From JAEXNA01 sp050486105 (lineage in GTDB: Bacteria; Vulcanimicrobiota; Xenobia; Xenobiales; JADMJV01), in NCBI GenBank assembly GCA_050486105.1, contig JBJHCR010000014.1, positions 1 through 39,817 on the forward strand: a DNA stretch of 39,817 nucleotides, given 5' to 3'. A program made the translations under genes and the position numbers. Shown piece by piece: positions 1-8,096 of this stretch. How positions within the stretch are numbered: position 1 is the first letter of the stretch; each line of letters begins with the position of its first letter. Below the pieces are notes generated by a model. The model had not been told where the DNA came from, ran no database searches, and was given only the letters and a program-made list of their open reading frames with translations.

Positions 1-788
1 AGACAGGGCCAATCGTGGAGGATGTTCTTGAGAATCACAACCTGGTAACCGCAAGGAAGGCTCTTAAAGAAATCTCCTTGATGAAATCGGATTCCTTGAG
101 CTGCCGATTCCCCATCTGGGACTTGGCGGTCGAAAACCTCAACTCTGGCACCATAGGCCTGGCTCAAAGCCTGGGCGAAATCTCCATTACCTCCGCCGAT
201 ATCGAGTGCCAAATCGCCCGCACTCAGGGGCAGAGAGGCAACCAAGAAGGGAAGACAAAAATTGGTGATCTCCGACATGGCTCGTTGAAAGAGGACGCGC
301 TTATCATCTCGCTCGGCTAGAAACTCGAAGAATCTCTGGCCGTTTCTCAACTCAAAAGCGGGCCTACCGGTTCGCCAACCTTGCACGACGACCTCGGGAT
401 CGAAACTGCAGTGGTACCAGCCATCTCCTTGAAGCTCGGCAAAGCTTCCCCCAACTCCCTGCCGCAAAGCCCGGGAAAGGCGGCTCGGGTAAACTCTGGA
501 GCCCGCGAGATGAAAATACCCGTTGGCCACCAGAAAACGGAGCAACCTGGCCAACTCATCCAAGGGAACCTCTAGGCGCCCGGCCAGGTCTCCAAGCTCA
601 ACCCCGCCGTCATCCACGCTTTCAGCTAGGCGAAGCTTAGCCGCCACCGCTAAGGCGCTGGACAACCAACCGGCGGTGACATCGGAAAAGACAACCACCG
701 GGGCCGGCTTCAGCGCACGCCTAAACCGATGAAGAATAGAGTCCAAGGTTCGACCCCAAAGAAGTAGTTGCTGCGGAAGCCTATTCAT
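1..788 (-). CDS. SAM-dependent O-methyltransferase (3' end beyond window)
   Basis: The frame opens at ATG 788 and runs without a stop to base 1, giving the first 262 residues of a protein whose C-terminus lies outside the window. Residues about 30-100 look like the winged-helix dimerisation domain of the plant/bacterial small-molecule O-methyltransferase family. The Rossmann SAM-binding motif LDIGGGNGDF is at 195-204 and the family motif KNILHDW at 254-260, where H258 matches the catalytic base of related enzymes. The start lies 15 nt after the stop of the deaminase gene and is the fourth gene of a minus-strand operon with a radical SAM protein and a PGM1-like ligase. This suggests methylation of a small peptide or secondary metabolite; the substrate is unknown. 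Confidence 0.85.
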   Translation of the reverse strand, partial: MNRLPQQLLLWGRTLDSILHRFRRALKPAPVVVFSDVTAGWLSSALAVAAKLRLAESVDDGGVELGDLAGRLEVPLDELARLLRFLVANGYFHLAGSRVYPSRLSRALRQGVGGSFAELQGDGWYHCSFDPEVVVQGWRTGRPAFELRNGQRFFEFLAERDDKRVLFQRAMSEITNFCLPFLVASLPLSAGDLALDIGGGNGDFAQALSQAYGARVEVFDRQVPDGESAAQGIRFHQGDFFKSLPCGYQVVILKNILHDWPC

Positions 789-803
789 CAGCCCTGCAAC
801 GTC

Positions 804-1256
804 CTAAAGGAACGCAGCCACGGCCTCGTCTTCGAGGAGTGGTCCACGAACCTCGAAGGTTCGACCAATCTGAGCAGCAAGAATGGTGCGGCATGGGAGC
901 ACCGAGCCTCGACCCGTCTGTTCGACATAGCGTTCCGCCGAAGCACCGAACACCAGTCTTCCCACTCCGGCGAAGGCCATCGCCCCGGCACACATAGGAC
1001 AAGGCTCGGTAGAAGCATAGAGCACACAAGCTGCAAGCTGATCGGGACTGAACTCTCGCACCGCTTGTCGCAGCAAATTCATCTCGGCATGGCAGGTGGG
1101 GTCTCCCGGAGGCTCATTGACGGTGTTCTCCGCCTCCAACAGCACCGACCCTCCACGGGCTAGGAGAGCCCCGAAGGGCCCGTTTCCGCAATTTTTAGCG
1201 AGTCGAGACAGCCCTATCGCCCTGCGCAAGAGCCGCTCATCGGTCAGGTCATCCAT
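804..1256 (-). CDS. Nucleoside/nucleobase deaminase, zinc CDA fold
   Basis: A 150-residue protein of the cytidine/deoxycytidylate deaminase fold. The catalytic motif HAE is at 56-58 and the second zinc motif PCPMC at 85-89. The HAEMN plus EPCPMCAGA pattern and the length resemble guanine deaminase and general nucleoside deaminases more than TadA. Such enzymes hydrolyse an exocyclic amine using a zinc-bound water. The start ATG overlaps the last 13 bases of the ATP-grasp gene, so the two are translationally coupled. Its place in a peptide-ligase operon suggests either a tailoring role or a purine-derived substrate; this is inference. Confidence 0.85.
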   Translation of the reverse strand: MDDLTDERLLRRAIGLSRLAKNCGNGPFGALLARGGSVLLEAENTVNEPPGDPTCHAEMNLLRQAVREFSPDQLAACVLYASTEPCPMCAGAMAFAGVGRLVFGASAERYVEQTGRGSVLPCRTILAAQIGRTFEVRGPLLEDEAVAAFL

Positions 1257-2779
1257 TGGAAACCATATCTTTCCTGGAGCAGGGTTGCTAGAACGTTGTC
1301 GAATTGGGCCCTCGCCGCCTCGTGACTACGCTCGATGAGGGTGACCCCCGTCTGACCGAGTTCGGACAGTCCGCCCAGCATATGGAAAACGGCACCGCTG
1401 TGAGTAGAACTCGAGTAATGAAGTCCGAAGTAGGAGACCATTTCCAGCAGATCTCTCGGCAGCATTCCGTGAAACTGCCCGGTCCCAAAATGGTCCGAAG
1501 AAAGGTAAACCGAGGGTCTCCCCCATTCATCGACAAAGGAACCGTCCTCGGGATCAAATCGACCAGAACTCAAGAGTTGTAACGTTCGCATCGGAAGAGT
1601 GGTGTTGCCTTTGCGTAGATGGATATCCAAAGCATAGAGATCGTCCACCTGGGCGCTCTCTTTAGGAGTTGCCAGAAAGTCGACCTCGAAACGACCGAGA
1701 ACTCCGTCTTGCTGCAACTGTCGCCCAACTCTGAGCCCTGCCTCATAGAGGGCCCTCGCCAGTCTAGGCTCAGCGGGAAAGCGGCAACCCACATAGGTCT
1801 GTCCTTCGGGACCGCCGGTCAATTCATCGTGGGTAGCGATTATCTCCACTGAGCCGTCGAGGTCGATACGGCCCTGAACGGAACAGGGGGCTCCATCGAT
1901 GTATTCCTGGAGAACCCCTCCGTCAGTGCGAAATCGCTCCCAATAGGAATTCCAAGTCTCTCCTGATTGGGCCAATCTGACCAGACCTGGGAGCCTAGAG
2001 GCTAATCGCTCTCTGGACTCATCCGAATATGGCTCCGAACCCTTGAGCGCCTGCCGAAATTCGGCTAGAGGCACCACCGCATTTCCGAAGCCCGACAGAG
2101 AATAATTGTGCTTGAGCACAGCGGACTCTAGGTCCGGTTTTACTTCGGCCAGAGTCAACAACCCTCCGATCAATTCGCTCTCGGTAAAAAGAGAGCTCGC
2201 CCCAGCCGGGTGAGTCATTTCGAGAGCGGCAAAAAGCTGCCGAGAACCCGACTTGGTCGCCAGTCTCATATGCTCAGCCCTGGGGCCAAAAAGAGGAACT
2301 TGAAGCTCTTCCGAAAGACGCTCTTCCAACTCCGTCACAGTGTAGCAGGAGATCGAGGCCCGCTCTATTGGTGACAGGAGTTTTCGCAACCGCTCGAGGA
2401 GAGGTCGGCGGCTCAAGATCTTCTCGGTGAGAGGAACCTGAGAGTCATCTTGGACGTGGAGAAACGTAAGTCTCCTGCGGGCGTGACTGTACGGCACCCC
2501 CGGCAAAAGATGGAGCAGATAGGAAACCAAGGTCTCGGGCACAGCCCTACTAGTCACGATGACTAACCGGTTAGTAGGCTCCTTGAGGATGTGAGCGAGG
2601 TAAAAGATCCTCTCTTCGTAATTGAGCAACTGAGCGCTAGAAGTTTTCCCGAAGTAGGGGAGAGAAAGAGAAGGCACCGCCAAAATGGTCTGCCCGGAAA
2701 AACTCGAAGCACTGCCGGCCCTTCGCCTGTCAAAGAGTTGCCTTTGGAGCTCGGCAAACGCTAGATCACCGACGCTCAT
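1244..2779 (-). CDS. PGM1-type ATP-grasp peptide ligase (preATP-grasp domain)
   Basis: A 511-residue protein with the layout of the PGM1-related ATP-grasp ligases, whose founding member joins an unusual amino acid to a ribosomal peptide in pheganomycin biosynthesis. The N-terminal half carries the preATP-grasp pattern: NYEERIFYLAHILKEP, YLLHLLPGVPYSHARRRLTF, DDSQVPLTEKIL and KSGSRQLF. The C-terminal half has LQEYIDGAPCSVQGRI and the metal/ATP-binding end FEVDFLA followed by DIHLRKGNTTLP. It should catalyse ATP-dependent amide bond formation through an acyl phosphate. The ATG overlaps the stop of a possible 17-codon ORF (ATGA). The downstream deaminase overlaps its 3' end. The substrate is not predictable from sequence. 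Confidence 0.8.
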   Translation of the reverse strand: MSVGDLAFAELQRQLFDRRRAGSASSFSGQTILAVPSLSLPYFGKTSSAQLLNYEERIFYLAHILKEPTNRLVIVTSRAVPETLVSYLLHLLPGVPYSHARRRLTFLHVQDDSQVPLTEKILSRRPLLERLRKLLSPIERASISCYTVTELEERLSEELQVPLFGPRAEHMRLATKSGSRQLFAALEMTHPAGASSLFTESELIGGLLTLAEVKPDLESAVLKHNYSLSGFGNAVVPLAEFRQALKGSEPYSDESRERLASRLPGLVRLAQSGETWNSYWERFRTDGGVLQEYIDGAPCSVQGRIDLDGSVEIIATHDELTGGPEGQTYVGCRFPAEPRLARALYEAGLRVGRQLQQDGVLGRFEVDFLATPKESAQVDDLYALDIHLRKGNTTLPMRTLQLLSSGRFDPEDGSFVDEWGRPSVYLSSDHFGTGQFHGMLPRDLLEMVSYFGLHYSSSTHSGAVFHMLGGLSELGQTGVTLIERSHEAARAQFDNVLATLLQERYGFQWMT

Positions 2780-2829
2780 CTAAGCGTTCCCGACATGAAT
2801 TCGCTCACGACTTCGACCCCCCTAGACAC
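2776..2829 (-). CDS. Possible 17-codon ORF coupled to the ATP-grasp gene
   Basis: GTG 2829 opens a 17-codon frame (VSRGVEVVSEFMSGTLR) whose TGA overlaps the ATG of the ligase gene. A Shine-Dalgarno-like GAGGTG sits just upstream at good spacing. An in-frame GTG at 2838 would add three residues. PGM1-type ligases can act on ribosomal precursor peptides, so a short ORF directly coupled to the ligase deserves mention. It may equally be only a coupling leader or chance; there is no homology evidence. Confidence 0.22.
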   Translation of the reverse strand: MSRGVEVVSEFMSGTLR

Positions 2830-2955
2830 CGTTCTCACCTCGATGTTCCTCGCTCGAGGACATCAGTACACCAAGCGCCACCGAAGCGAAAACGCTTCCG
2901 GCCTGCGACACACCTTGCCGTAACGGCACTTAGAAAACGGACTTACCAACGGCAT

Positions 2956-4098
2956 TTACACCGTGGACCGATCAACGGAAGACACGACTTTCATGTCTTC
3001 ATCGGGCTGATAAATCTCAACCTCTGCCCCGAGGTCCGCCTGCATGACTTCCCTCATGCGGTCACCCGAGGTCTTGAGCACTTTCAACCATCCGTGCTCC
3101 CAGTCGCGCACACCGGCAAGCCAAGCTGAACAATTGCGGCAAGGCCAAGCTTCTGCACCTTTGCCCTCCAAATGCATCCGGCGATACCAGTTGAACATCT
3201 CGCCTTGCCAGACGTCCTTCACCGAATGGTCCCAGAGATTGGGAAACTTATCTGCGGTCTGGAAGGAGACATCCTGTCCACATAGGGCCACGCGCCCCAG
3301 AGTGTCGACATTCATCCGCTCGAAGGGCCAAACACAGGGCTCTTTTTTCTCGGTGGGAAGATCGGCATAAAGATGCTTATCCAAGGAGTGAGACAAGTCG
3401 ATATTGGTGTTGTCATCCCAGGAGAGAAACTTCCGGGTGATCACTTCGTCCACCCCAACGTCGTCAAGATAGAAGCGGACGTAGTCAGACATCTTGTTTG
3501 CAACGATATCCTGCTGAATCAGAGAAACCACCACTCGGGTGGGAGAGCTCAGTTCTTTGCGCAATTCCAGAGCCGCACGGATGTTGCTGACATGGTTATC
3601 GAACCACTTCTGAGCGTCTCGGGGTGGCCCACCTCTGGGGGGTCTAACCTTGGCGTAGGCTTCGGCGTCGCCCGCATCCATGGAAAACTCGATGAGATCG
3701 ATTCCAGCCTTGATCAGTCTCTCTAGCCTCTTTCGATAACGAGGCAGAGGTCCAAACAGACTTCCATTGGTATTCAGCCAGACCCTAGCACCCTCGGCTT
3801 TGGCAAATTCGATCATTTCAGTCATCTTGGGATGAAGCATGGGCTCGCCACCGCCGGTGCAGCGGAGCCAAGCCCCATAGGGGCCCGCCTCCTTGGCAAT
3901 TCGATCCCAAAGCTCTTGGGGAAAGCGATCAGCCTGGCGCTCGTGATAAAACTGTCTAATTTCCGAATTTCCGTCGGTGTAGGGGCACATGGGACAACCA
4001 AAGTTGCAAGGATAGACCGTCGAAATGACGATCATCATGGGAAATTCCACCGCTCCCTTGCGCAGTCCGTACTCTTTCTCTTCGTGAATGACCTTCAT
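2956..4098 (-). CDS. Radical SAM/SPASM-type protein
   Basis: A 380-residue protein using ATG 4098. The 4Fe-4S cluster motif CNFGCPMC (CxxxCxxC) is at residues 31-38, followed by the SAM-binding TGGGEP loop and a TIM-barrel sequence. The C-terminus has SPASM-like auxiliary-cluster cysteines C255, C273, C320 and C323 (the last pair in WPCRNC). Such enzymes make carbon-centred radicals and often modify peptides or small metabolites. The frame stays open upstream to 4464, but that part has no domain character and overlaps the oppositely read gene at 4334, so the start just before the cluster domain is preferred. A 176-base gap separates it from the ligase gene; common transcription is likely but not proven. 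Confidence 0.85.
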   Translation of the reverse strand: MKVIHEEKEYGLRKGAVEFPMMIVISTVYPCNFGCPMCPYTDGNSEIRQFYHERQADRFPQELWDRIAKEAGPYGAWLRCTGGGEPMLHPKMTEMIEFAKAEGARVWLNTNGSLFGPLPRYRKRLERLIKAGIDLIEFSMDAGDAEAYAKVRPPRGGPPRDAQKWFDNHVSNIRAALELRKELSSPTRVVVSLIQQDIVANKMSDYVRFYLDDVGVDEVITRKFLSWDDNTNIDLSHSLDKHLYADLPTEKKEPCVWPFERMNVDTLGRVALCGQDVSFQTADKFPNLWDHSVKDVWQGEMFNWYRRMHLEGKGAEAWPCRNCSAWLAGVRDWEHGWLKVLKTSGDRMREVMQADLGAEVEIYQPDEDMKVVSSVDRSTV

Positions 4099-4283
4099 AC
4101 TGTTCGCTTTCTTAGCAGCCTTCGCGGTCCCTCCGACAAGTTGAAAGTTCAACTCCAGGACCCAAAAGCGGAATCCTCCCCTCCGAGGCTTGATGTACCC
4201 GTCCTGAGCACGGATAAACATTGGGGCACTCGCTATCGACCAGAGGGTTACGCCGTCGACACCTGGGTAAGACACATCGAGAG

Positions 4284-4316
4284 AGTTCAAGGAGACCGCT
4301 GAACTTCGAGAGTTCA
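4284..4316. promoter_or_regulatory. Three AGTTCA/TGAACT half-sites, operator-like
   Basis: Three hexamers lie within 33 bases just upstream of the 139-residue membrane-protein gene: AGTTCA 4284-4289, TGAACT 4300-4305 and AGTTCA 4311-4316. The last two form a perfect inverted repeat with a 5-base spacer. The spacing is suitable for a dimeric DNA-binding protein. The same stretch also holds two imperfect copies of a GAGTTCA...AAGGAGAC segment, so a local duplication of the ribosome-binding region is another explanation. Confidence 0.3.
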
Positions 4317-4333
4317 GGTCAAGGAGACAAGAC

Positions 4334-4753
4334 ATGGCACCATCAGATGGCAAGACCGGCCGAGAGCGAGACCTCAAAACATTCCGAGGCATGGCCTTGG
4401 GCTTTCTTCTAATCTGCGTCCTGAGCGGCATCCTCCACGTCGTAATGACCCAGCGAAAAGCCATGCGTCTGCAGAGATATAAACCGGTCTATGAACTGGT
4501 GTCCAATGGCGCTGAGGCTAACTCCCAAACTCAAAGCAATATCCTGGTTGGCGAGGTGGCAGCCACCAGCTTCGACAAATTTTTCTTGAACTTGGACGGA
4601 AACATCCAACAGATCATGATCGGCGACCAACTCATGCCTGGGATCGGAGACATGCTGGAGGTCACCGTGTCTGACAGCAACCCCCCCGAGGCCCTGGTCA
4701 TCACCCCGCTCAACGCTCAAAGCCCGGAGAACTTCGCTCCTCAACCTCGCTAG
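4334..4753 (+). CDS. Membrane-anchored hypothetical protein
   Basis: A 139-residue protein that I do not recognise. A strong ribosome-binding site (AAGGAG) stands eight bases before ATG 4334, which makes this the real gene here rather than the open frame on the other strand. Residues about 20-38 form one hydrophobic segment (MALGFLLICVLSGILHVVM), followed by a basic stretch and about 95 residues likely outside the membrane. The outer part contains alternating beta-like segments (ILVGEVAATSFDKFFLNL, QIMIGDQLMPGIGDMLEVTV), suggesting a small beta-barrel or OB-like domain. It stands alone, divergent from the radical SAM operon and convergent with the amine oxidase gene, which ends 15 bases away. 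Confidence 0.75.
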   Translation: MAPSDGKTGRERDLKTFRGMALGFLLICVLSGILHVVMTQRKAMRLQRYKPVYELVSNGAEANSQTQSNILVGEVAATSFDKFFLNLDGNIQQIMIGDQLMPGIGDMLEVTVSDSNPPEALVITPLNAQSPENFAPQPR

Positions 4754-4768
4754 AAACTGGTGAGAGGG

Positions 4769-6394
4769 TCACAACCAACTCTCCACTGGACTAGCGGAAA
4801 GCTTCTCCAGAGCTTGTTCGGCAGCCAAGACTCCGCGATACTGAGACTCCTCAAAAAGCGACATTCCAGAAAGGTCACCGTGGCCAAAGAACAGTCTTCC
4901 CTTAGCCCGACGAGCCCCGGCGAGCTTATCCCCCCAAACCGTACCCAAGCCGGGTCGTATCATTCCGTGGCCAAGAACACTCACGTCCAGGCGATGACAG
5001 AGTTCCCGAATGTTGGGGTGGAGAGGTTCGAGTTCGCCCAAAATGATTTCCACCCAATCCTCCCATTTGGCTTCTAAGAGCTCTCGCCTGGTCTCCTGAG
5101 GATCCTCATTAGGGAAGGGTTGATACCAGGTCCACACGGTGGGATTCTTCGGGTGTTGGTGCATAGACTGGTGGGTCGCCACCACATAGCCTAGAGAGGG
5201 ACTGTCAAAGAGGACGTTATCCCACGCCATGAAGCCTTCCCCTTGAAGATCCTCAGGGGTAGCGCTTAGGCTAATGTTGGCGGTGACCCAAGGCGGATAG
5301 TCAAAACCCAGGTCTTCAGGCTCGCCTAGGACTTTGGGACGCAAGAAACTCGGAAGGCAGAAGATGGCAACCTGGGCTTGGAGGCGCACTCTCTGTCCCG
5401 ACGCCAGCTCCAGGTAGTCCACCTCGACTCCGTATTCGTCGACTCGAACCTCGACGACCAGAGTTCCCACCCGCACTCGAGATTCAAGATTTCTCGAAAG
5501 TTGTGAGACCAGGCGAGCGTTCCCCTCCGGCCAAACCAAGACCTCACCCGGTGCGCCTAGACCCCCTCCATCTCTGGCTGAAAAATGGTGAACTCCAGCC
5601 CAGGCCGAGCAGTTCTCGAGCGAGCCGCCGAAATCGTCCCGGCAGGCATACTCCAAGTACCATAGTAGGGCCGGAGAGTCCCACCCTTGGGAGGCGGCGA
5701 ACTCCGCAAAGGACAGGCGATCGAGGGCCAGAATTTCAGGGTCACGAGAACTCAATTCCAGGGGGAGAGCAAAAGCTTTCCTACCGGAGGGATCCCTTCG
5801 CTGACGCCAGCGCTCCATGACTTGAGAAAAGTCCTCCACCTGAGCCTGGCAATCAGAGCTCAAGGAATCCCAGGGCAGGAGGCCATCGTGCCAGGACCCT
5901 CGATAAAAGAGCCGCTCTTGAGGACTGTGGCATAGGAGTTCAGGTTCAAGCAAGGCTTCTTGACCTTCGGCTCCGCCCAGCACTCCCATCTGGCTGAGCA
6001 ATCGGCGAACAGCCCGCGCTTCTCTATTGGGTAGGGGTAAGTAGTGAGCAGCCAAGGGGGCGTCTGTGGCGGGGTAAGACAAGGACCGCGAGTTCCCGCC
6101 AACCTCCTTTTCGAGTTCCAACAAACAGAAGTCCTGAAATCCCTGGCCCTGCCACCTCCAGGCAGCAGAAAGACCAGCCACCCCTCCGCCTAAGATAACT
6201 CCAGAGATCTTCTCGACCCGGTGAGGGGTTTCAGGGAAATCTCCGTGTATGAGCCGATGGCCGGCCTGAAAATTCGGGTCCACCCGTCCTCCCTCAGGTC
6301 GGTCTGGAGCAAGCCGCTTCTTTCCTGGACAGGCAGTCAAGAAGCCGCCTCCTATCAAGGCTAGACTCCCCTTGAGAAATGTCCGCCGTCTCAC
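4769..6394 (-). CDS. Exported FAD-dependent amine oxidase, Tat/lipoprotein signal
   Basis: A 541-residue flavoprotein. The N-terminus reads RRRTFLKG, a twin-arginine signal, followed by a hydrophobic core and the lipobox LTAC (C22), so it is probably exported folded with FAD and lipid-anchored. The dinucleotide-binding loop GGGVAG is at 69-74, followed by an acidic strand end and GGNS. The C-terminal FAD motif is near LFFGHGDLSGMSLFEESQYRG. It belongs broadly to the flavin amine oxidase/phytoene desaturase group. GTG 6394 overlaps the stop of the aminopropyltransferase-like gene (GTGA), so the two are coupled and presumably act on the same substrate. Its oxidised substrate, amine or other, is not known. 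Confidence 0.82.
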   Translation of the reverse strand: MRRRTFLKGSLALIGGGFLTACPGKKRLAPDRPEGGRVDPNFQAGHRLIHGDFPETPHRVEKISGVILGGGVAGLSAAWRWQGQGFQDFCLLELEKEVGGNSRSLSYPATDAPLAAHYLPLPNREARAVRRLLSQMGVLGGAEGQEALLEPELLCHSPQERLFYRGSWHDGLLPWDSLSSDCQAQVEDFSQVMERWRQRRDPSGRKAFALPLELSSRDPEILALDRLSFAEFAASQGWDSPALLWYLEYACRDDFGGSLENCSAWAGVHHFSARDGGGLGAPGEVLVWPEGNARLVSQLSRNLESRVRVGTLVVEVRVDEYGVEVDYLELASGQRVRLQAQVAIFCLPSFLRPKVLGEPEDLGFDYPPWVTANISLSATPEDLQGEGFMAWDNVLFDSPSLGYVVATHQSMHQHPKNPTVWTWYQPFPNEDPQETRRELLEAKWEDWVEIILGELEPLHPNIRELCHRLDVSVLGHGMIRPGLGTVWGDKLAGARRAKGRLFFGHGDLSGMSLFEESQYRGVLAAEQALEKLSASPVESWL

Positions 6395-7896
6395 CAGGCC
6401 TCAGCTCCTCGATAGCGTCCCCAGTCTTCTTGAAAGTAGCGCACCAAGATCTGATCGAAAAGTCGATTAGGCTGAACCTCTACGCGTCCCATATCGTCGG
6501 GAAAAACAAAGCTGCGTTCTAGCTCTTTCACATTGAGAAAGCGAGTGGCGAAAGGCCAATCGGTGCGCCAATCCAGAGGTCCTCGGAGCGCGAGCAAGAA
6601 CCCCCATTCGCCGAACGACGGAATGTATGCGTGATAAGGATAGACCTGCAACCCCAGCGTTTCGACGGTCGTGACGATGCTCCAAAAACTCCTTCGCGCC
6701 GCCAGCGGTGAGGAGCACTGCACGGTAAAGACTCCCTCAGGATGCAGGCGCGCCTGCAATCGCCGGTAAAAATGGTCGGTGTAGAGCTTTCCTACCGAGT
6801 AGTTGCTAGGGTCTGGAAAATCCACGATAGCTAGATCGAATAGCTCATTCGTTTCACTCAACCAAGTGAAAGCGTCGCTTGTTATCACCTGGACTCTAGG
6901 GTCTCGAAGGGCTCTTCCATTGAGCTTCGAGAGCTCTTCATGGTCTCGAAAAACTTCGATAATCAGGGGATCCAACTCTACCAAGACCACTTTCTCCACC
7001 CGACGGTCTCGAAGTAGAAGCTCGACGGCAAATCCGTCTCCCCCACCCAAAACCAGAGCGTTACGAGGGCGAGGGTGAGCCATGAGTGCCGGCAGCACCA
7101 AGGCTTCATGATACCGATACTCATCCACGGTGCTGAATTGCAGATTGCCATTCAAATACAGGCGGGTCTCACCTTGAGAACTGGTGAGAGCGACCTTTTG
7201 ATAAGGGCTTTGTTTTGAATAGACTACCGGTGCCGGATAGAGAGCTTCTTCAGCCACCTTGGTGAGATGATCGGCACCAACAAAACCAGCACACAAAAAA
7301 ACCAGCACCACTGCAGCCTGAACGATAAGTGAGCGCCATCGCCCATGCTTTTGGAACTTGACAGCAAAAACGAGAGCCACCGCAACGTTGATGCAACCAA
7401 AGAAGAAAGCCGTTCTGACAAGACCAAAGTGAGGAACCAAAAAGAGGGGAAAGAGTATCGATGCCGCCAAGGCGCCGACATAATCCAAGGCCAAGACTTG
7501 AGATACAAGATCCTTGAATGGCAAGTGCTCTTTTAGGATTCTCAATAGCAGAGGAATCTCTAAGCCCACCAGAGCCCCTATTATGAAGACTAGGCTGTAA
7601 AGAAAAGGACGAAAGCCCACTCCATAGGAGAAAACGTAAAACAGGATCAGAGCCGAGCACCCACCCAAGAGTCCAACCACGATTTGGACCTGTACGAACA
7701 CCGTTAGCAATCCTCTGTGGATGTATCGAGCCAAATAAGAGCCCACCCCCATAGCGAAAAGATAGGTGCCTATGATGGTCGAAAACTGTAACACCGAATC
7801 GCCTAAGAGATATGATGCCAGGGCACCGGCGATCAGTTCGTAGACCAAGCCGCAGGTAGCGACCAGAAAGACGCTGACAAGAAGGAACCCTACCAA
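6391..7896 (-). CDS. Multi-TM spermidine-synthase-like aminopropyltransferase
   Basis: A 501-residue protein. The first 215 residues are about seven hydrophobic segments. The rest is a spermidine-synthase fold: YQKVALT, a NGNLQFSTVDEYRYHEALV segment, the SAM-type loop LVLGGGDG, VELDP, and the catalytic-site-like VDFPDPSNYSVGKLYT. Soluble spermidine synthases transfer aminopropyl from decarboxylated SAM to putrescine. The membrane-fused form probably works on a membrane or exported substrate, and no SAM decarboxylase gene is in the window. Family members usually have LDG where this has LNG. The start is TTG 7896 with AGGAG upstream; no better start exists before the in-frame stop. It lies between a 53-residue peptide gene and the oxidase. 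Confidence 0.8.
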   Translation of the reverse strand: MVGFLLVSVFLVATCGLVYELIAGALASYLLGDSVLQFSTIIGTYLFAMGVGSYLARYIHRGLLTVFVQVQIVVGLLGGCSALILFYVFSYGVGFRPFLYSLVFIIGALVGLEIPLLLRILKEHLPFKDLVSQVLALDYVGALAASILFPLFLVPHFGLVRTAFFFGCINVAVALVFAVKFQKHGRWRSLIVQAAVVLVFLCAGFVGADHLTKVAEEALYPAPVVYSKQSPYQKVALTSSQGETRLYLNGNLQFSTVDEYRYHEALVLPALMAHPRPRNALVLGGGDGFAVELLLRDRRVEKVVLVELDPLIIEVFRDHEELSKLNGRALRDPRVQVITSDAFTWLSETNELFDLAIVDFPDPSNYSVGKLYTDHFYRRLQARLHPEGVFTVQCSSPLAARRSFWSIVTTVETLGLQVYPYHAYIPSFGEWGFLLALRGPLDWRTDWPFATRFLNVKELERSFVFPDDMGRVEVQPNRLFDQILVRYFQEDWGRYRGAEAW

Positions 7897-7922
7897 GGTC
7901 GGTCTTCGCTCCTGCTCATGGC

Positions 7923-8084
7923 CTATTTATGGGAATAGTAGACTCCACCACTTGAAGAGCTGCGCCGGGAGTAGATTTGTGGTGTGGGCGTGACCTCATT
8001 GATGTCCCAGGACCACCCGAACCACTGAGTCAAACAAAATAAAGCCAACAAACACCCTGCGAGCACTCGATAGAACTGTCTCAT
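7923..8084 (-). CDS. 53-residue signal/TM peptide with Ser/Gly/Tyr tail
   Basis: A short gene starting at ATG 8084, 12 bases after the stop of the DUF4178 gene and ending just before the aminopropyltransferase gene. Residues 1-21 (MRQFYRVLAGCLLALFCLTQ) are a basic-then-hydrophobic signal or membrane anchor. The remaining 32 residues end in a short serine, glycine and tyrosine-rich tail (YSRRSSSSGGVYYSHK). I do not recognise the family. Its tight position inside a four-gene operon argues that it is translated and works with its neighbours. It could be a small subunit, or the peptide that the membrane enzymes act on; the second idea is speculation. Confidence 0.6.
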   Translation of the reverse strand: MRQFYRVLAGCLLALFCLTQWFGWSWDINEVTPTPQIYSRRSSSSGGVYYSHK

Positions 8085-8096
8085 TTGTTCGTTCTC

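Noticed and set aside
4099..4464. Upstream extension of the radical SAM frame
   Set aside because: It has no family similarity and overlaps the opposite-strand gene at 4334, which has a strong ribosome site.
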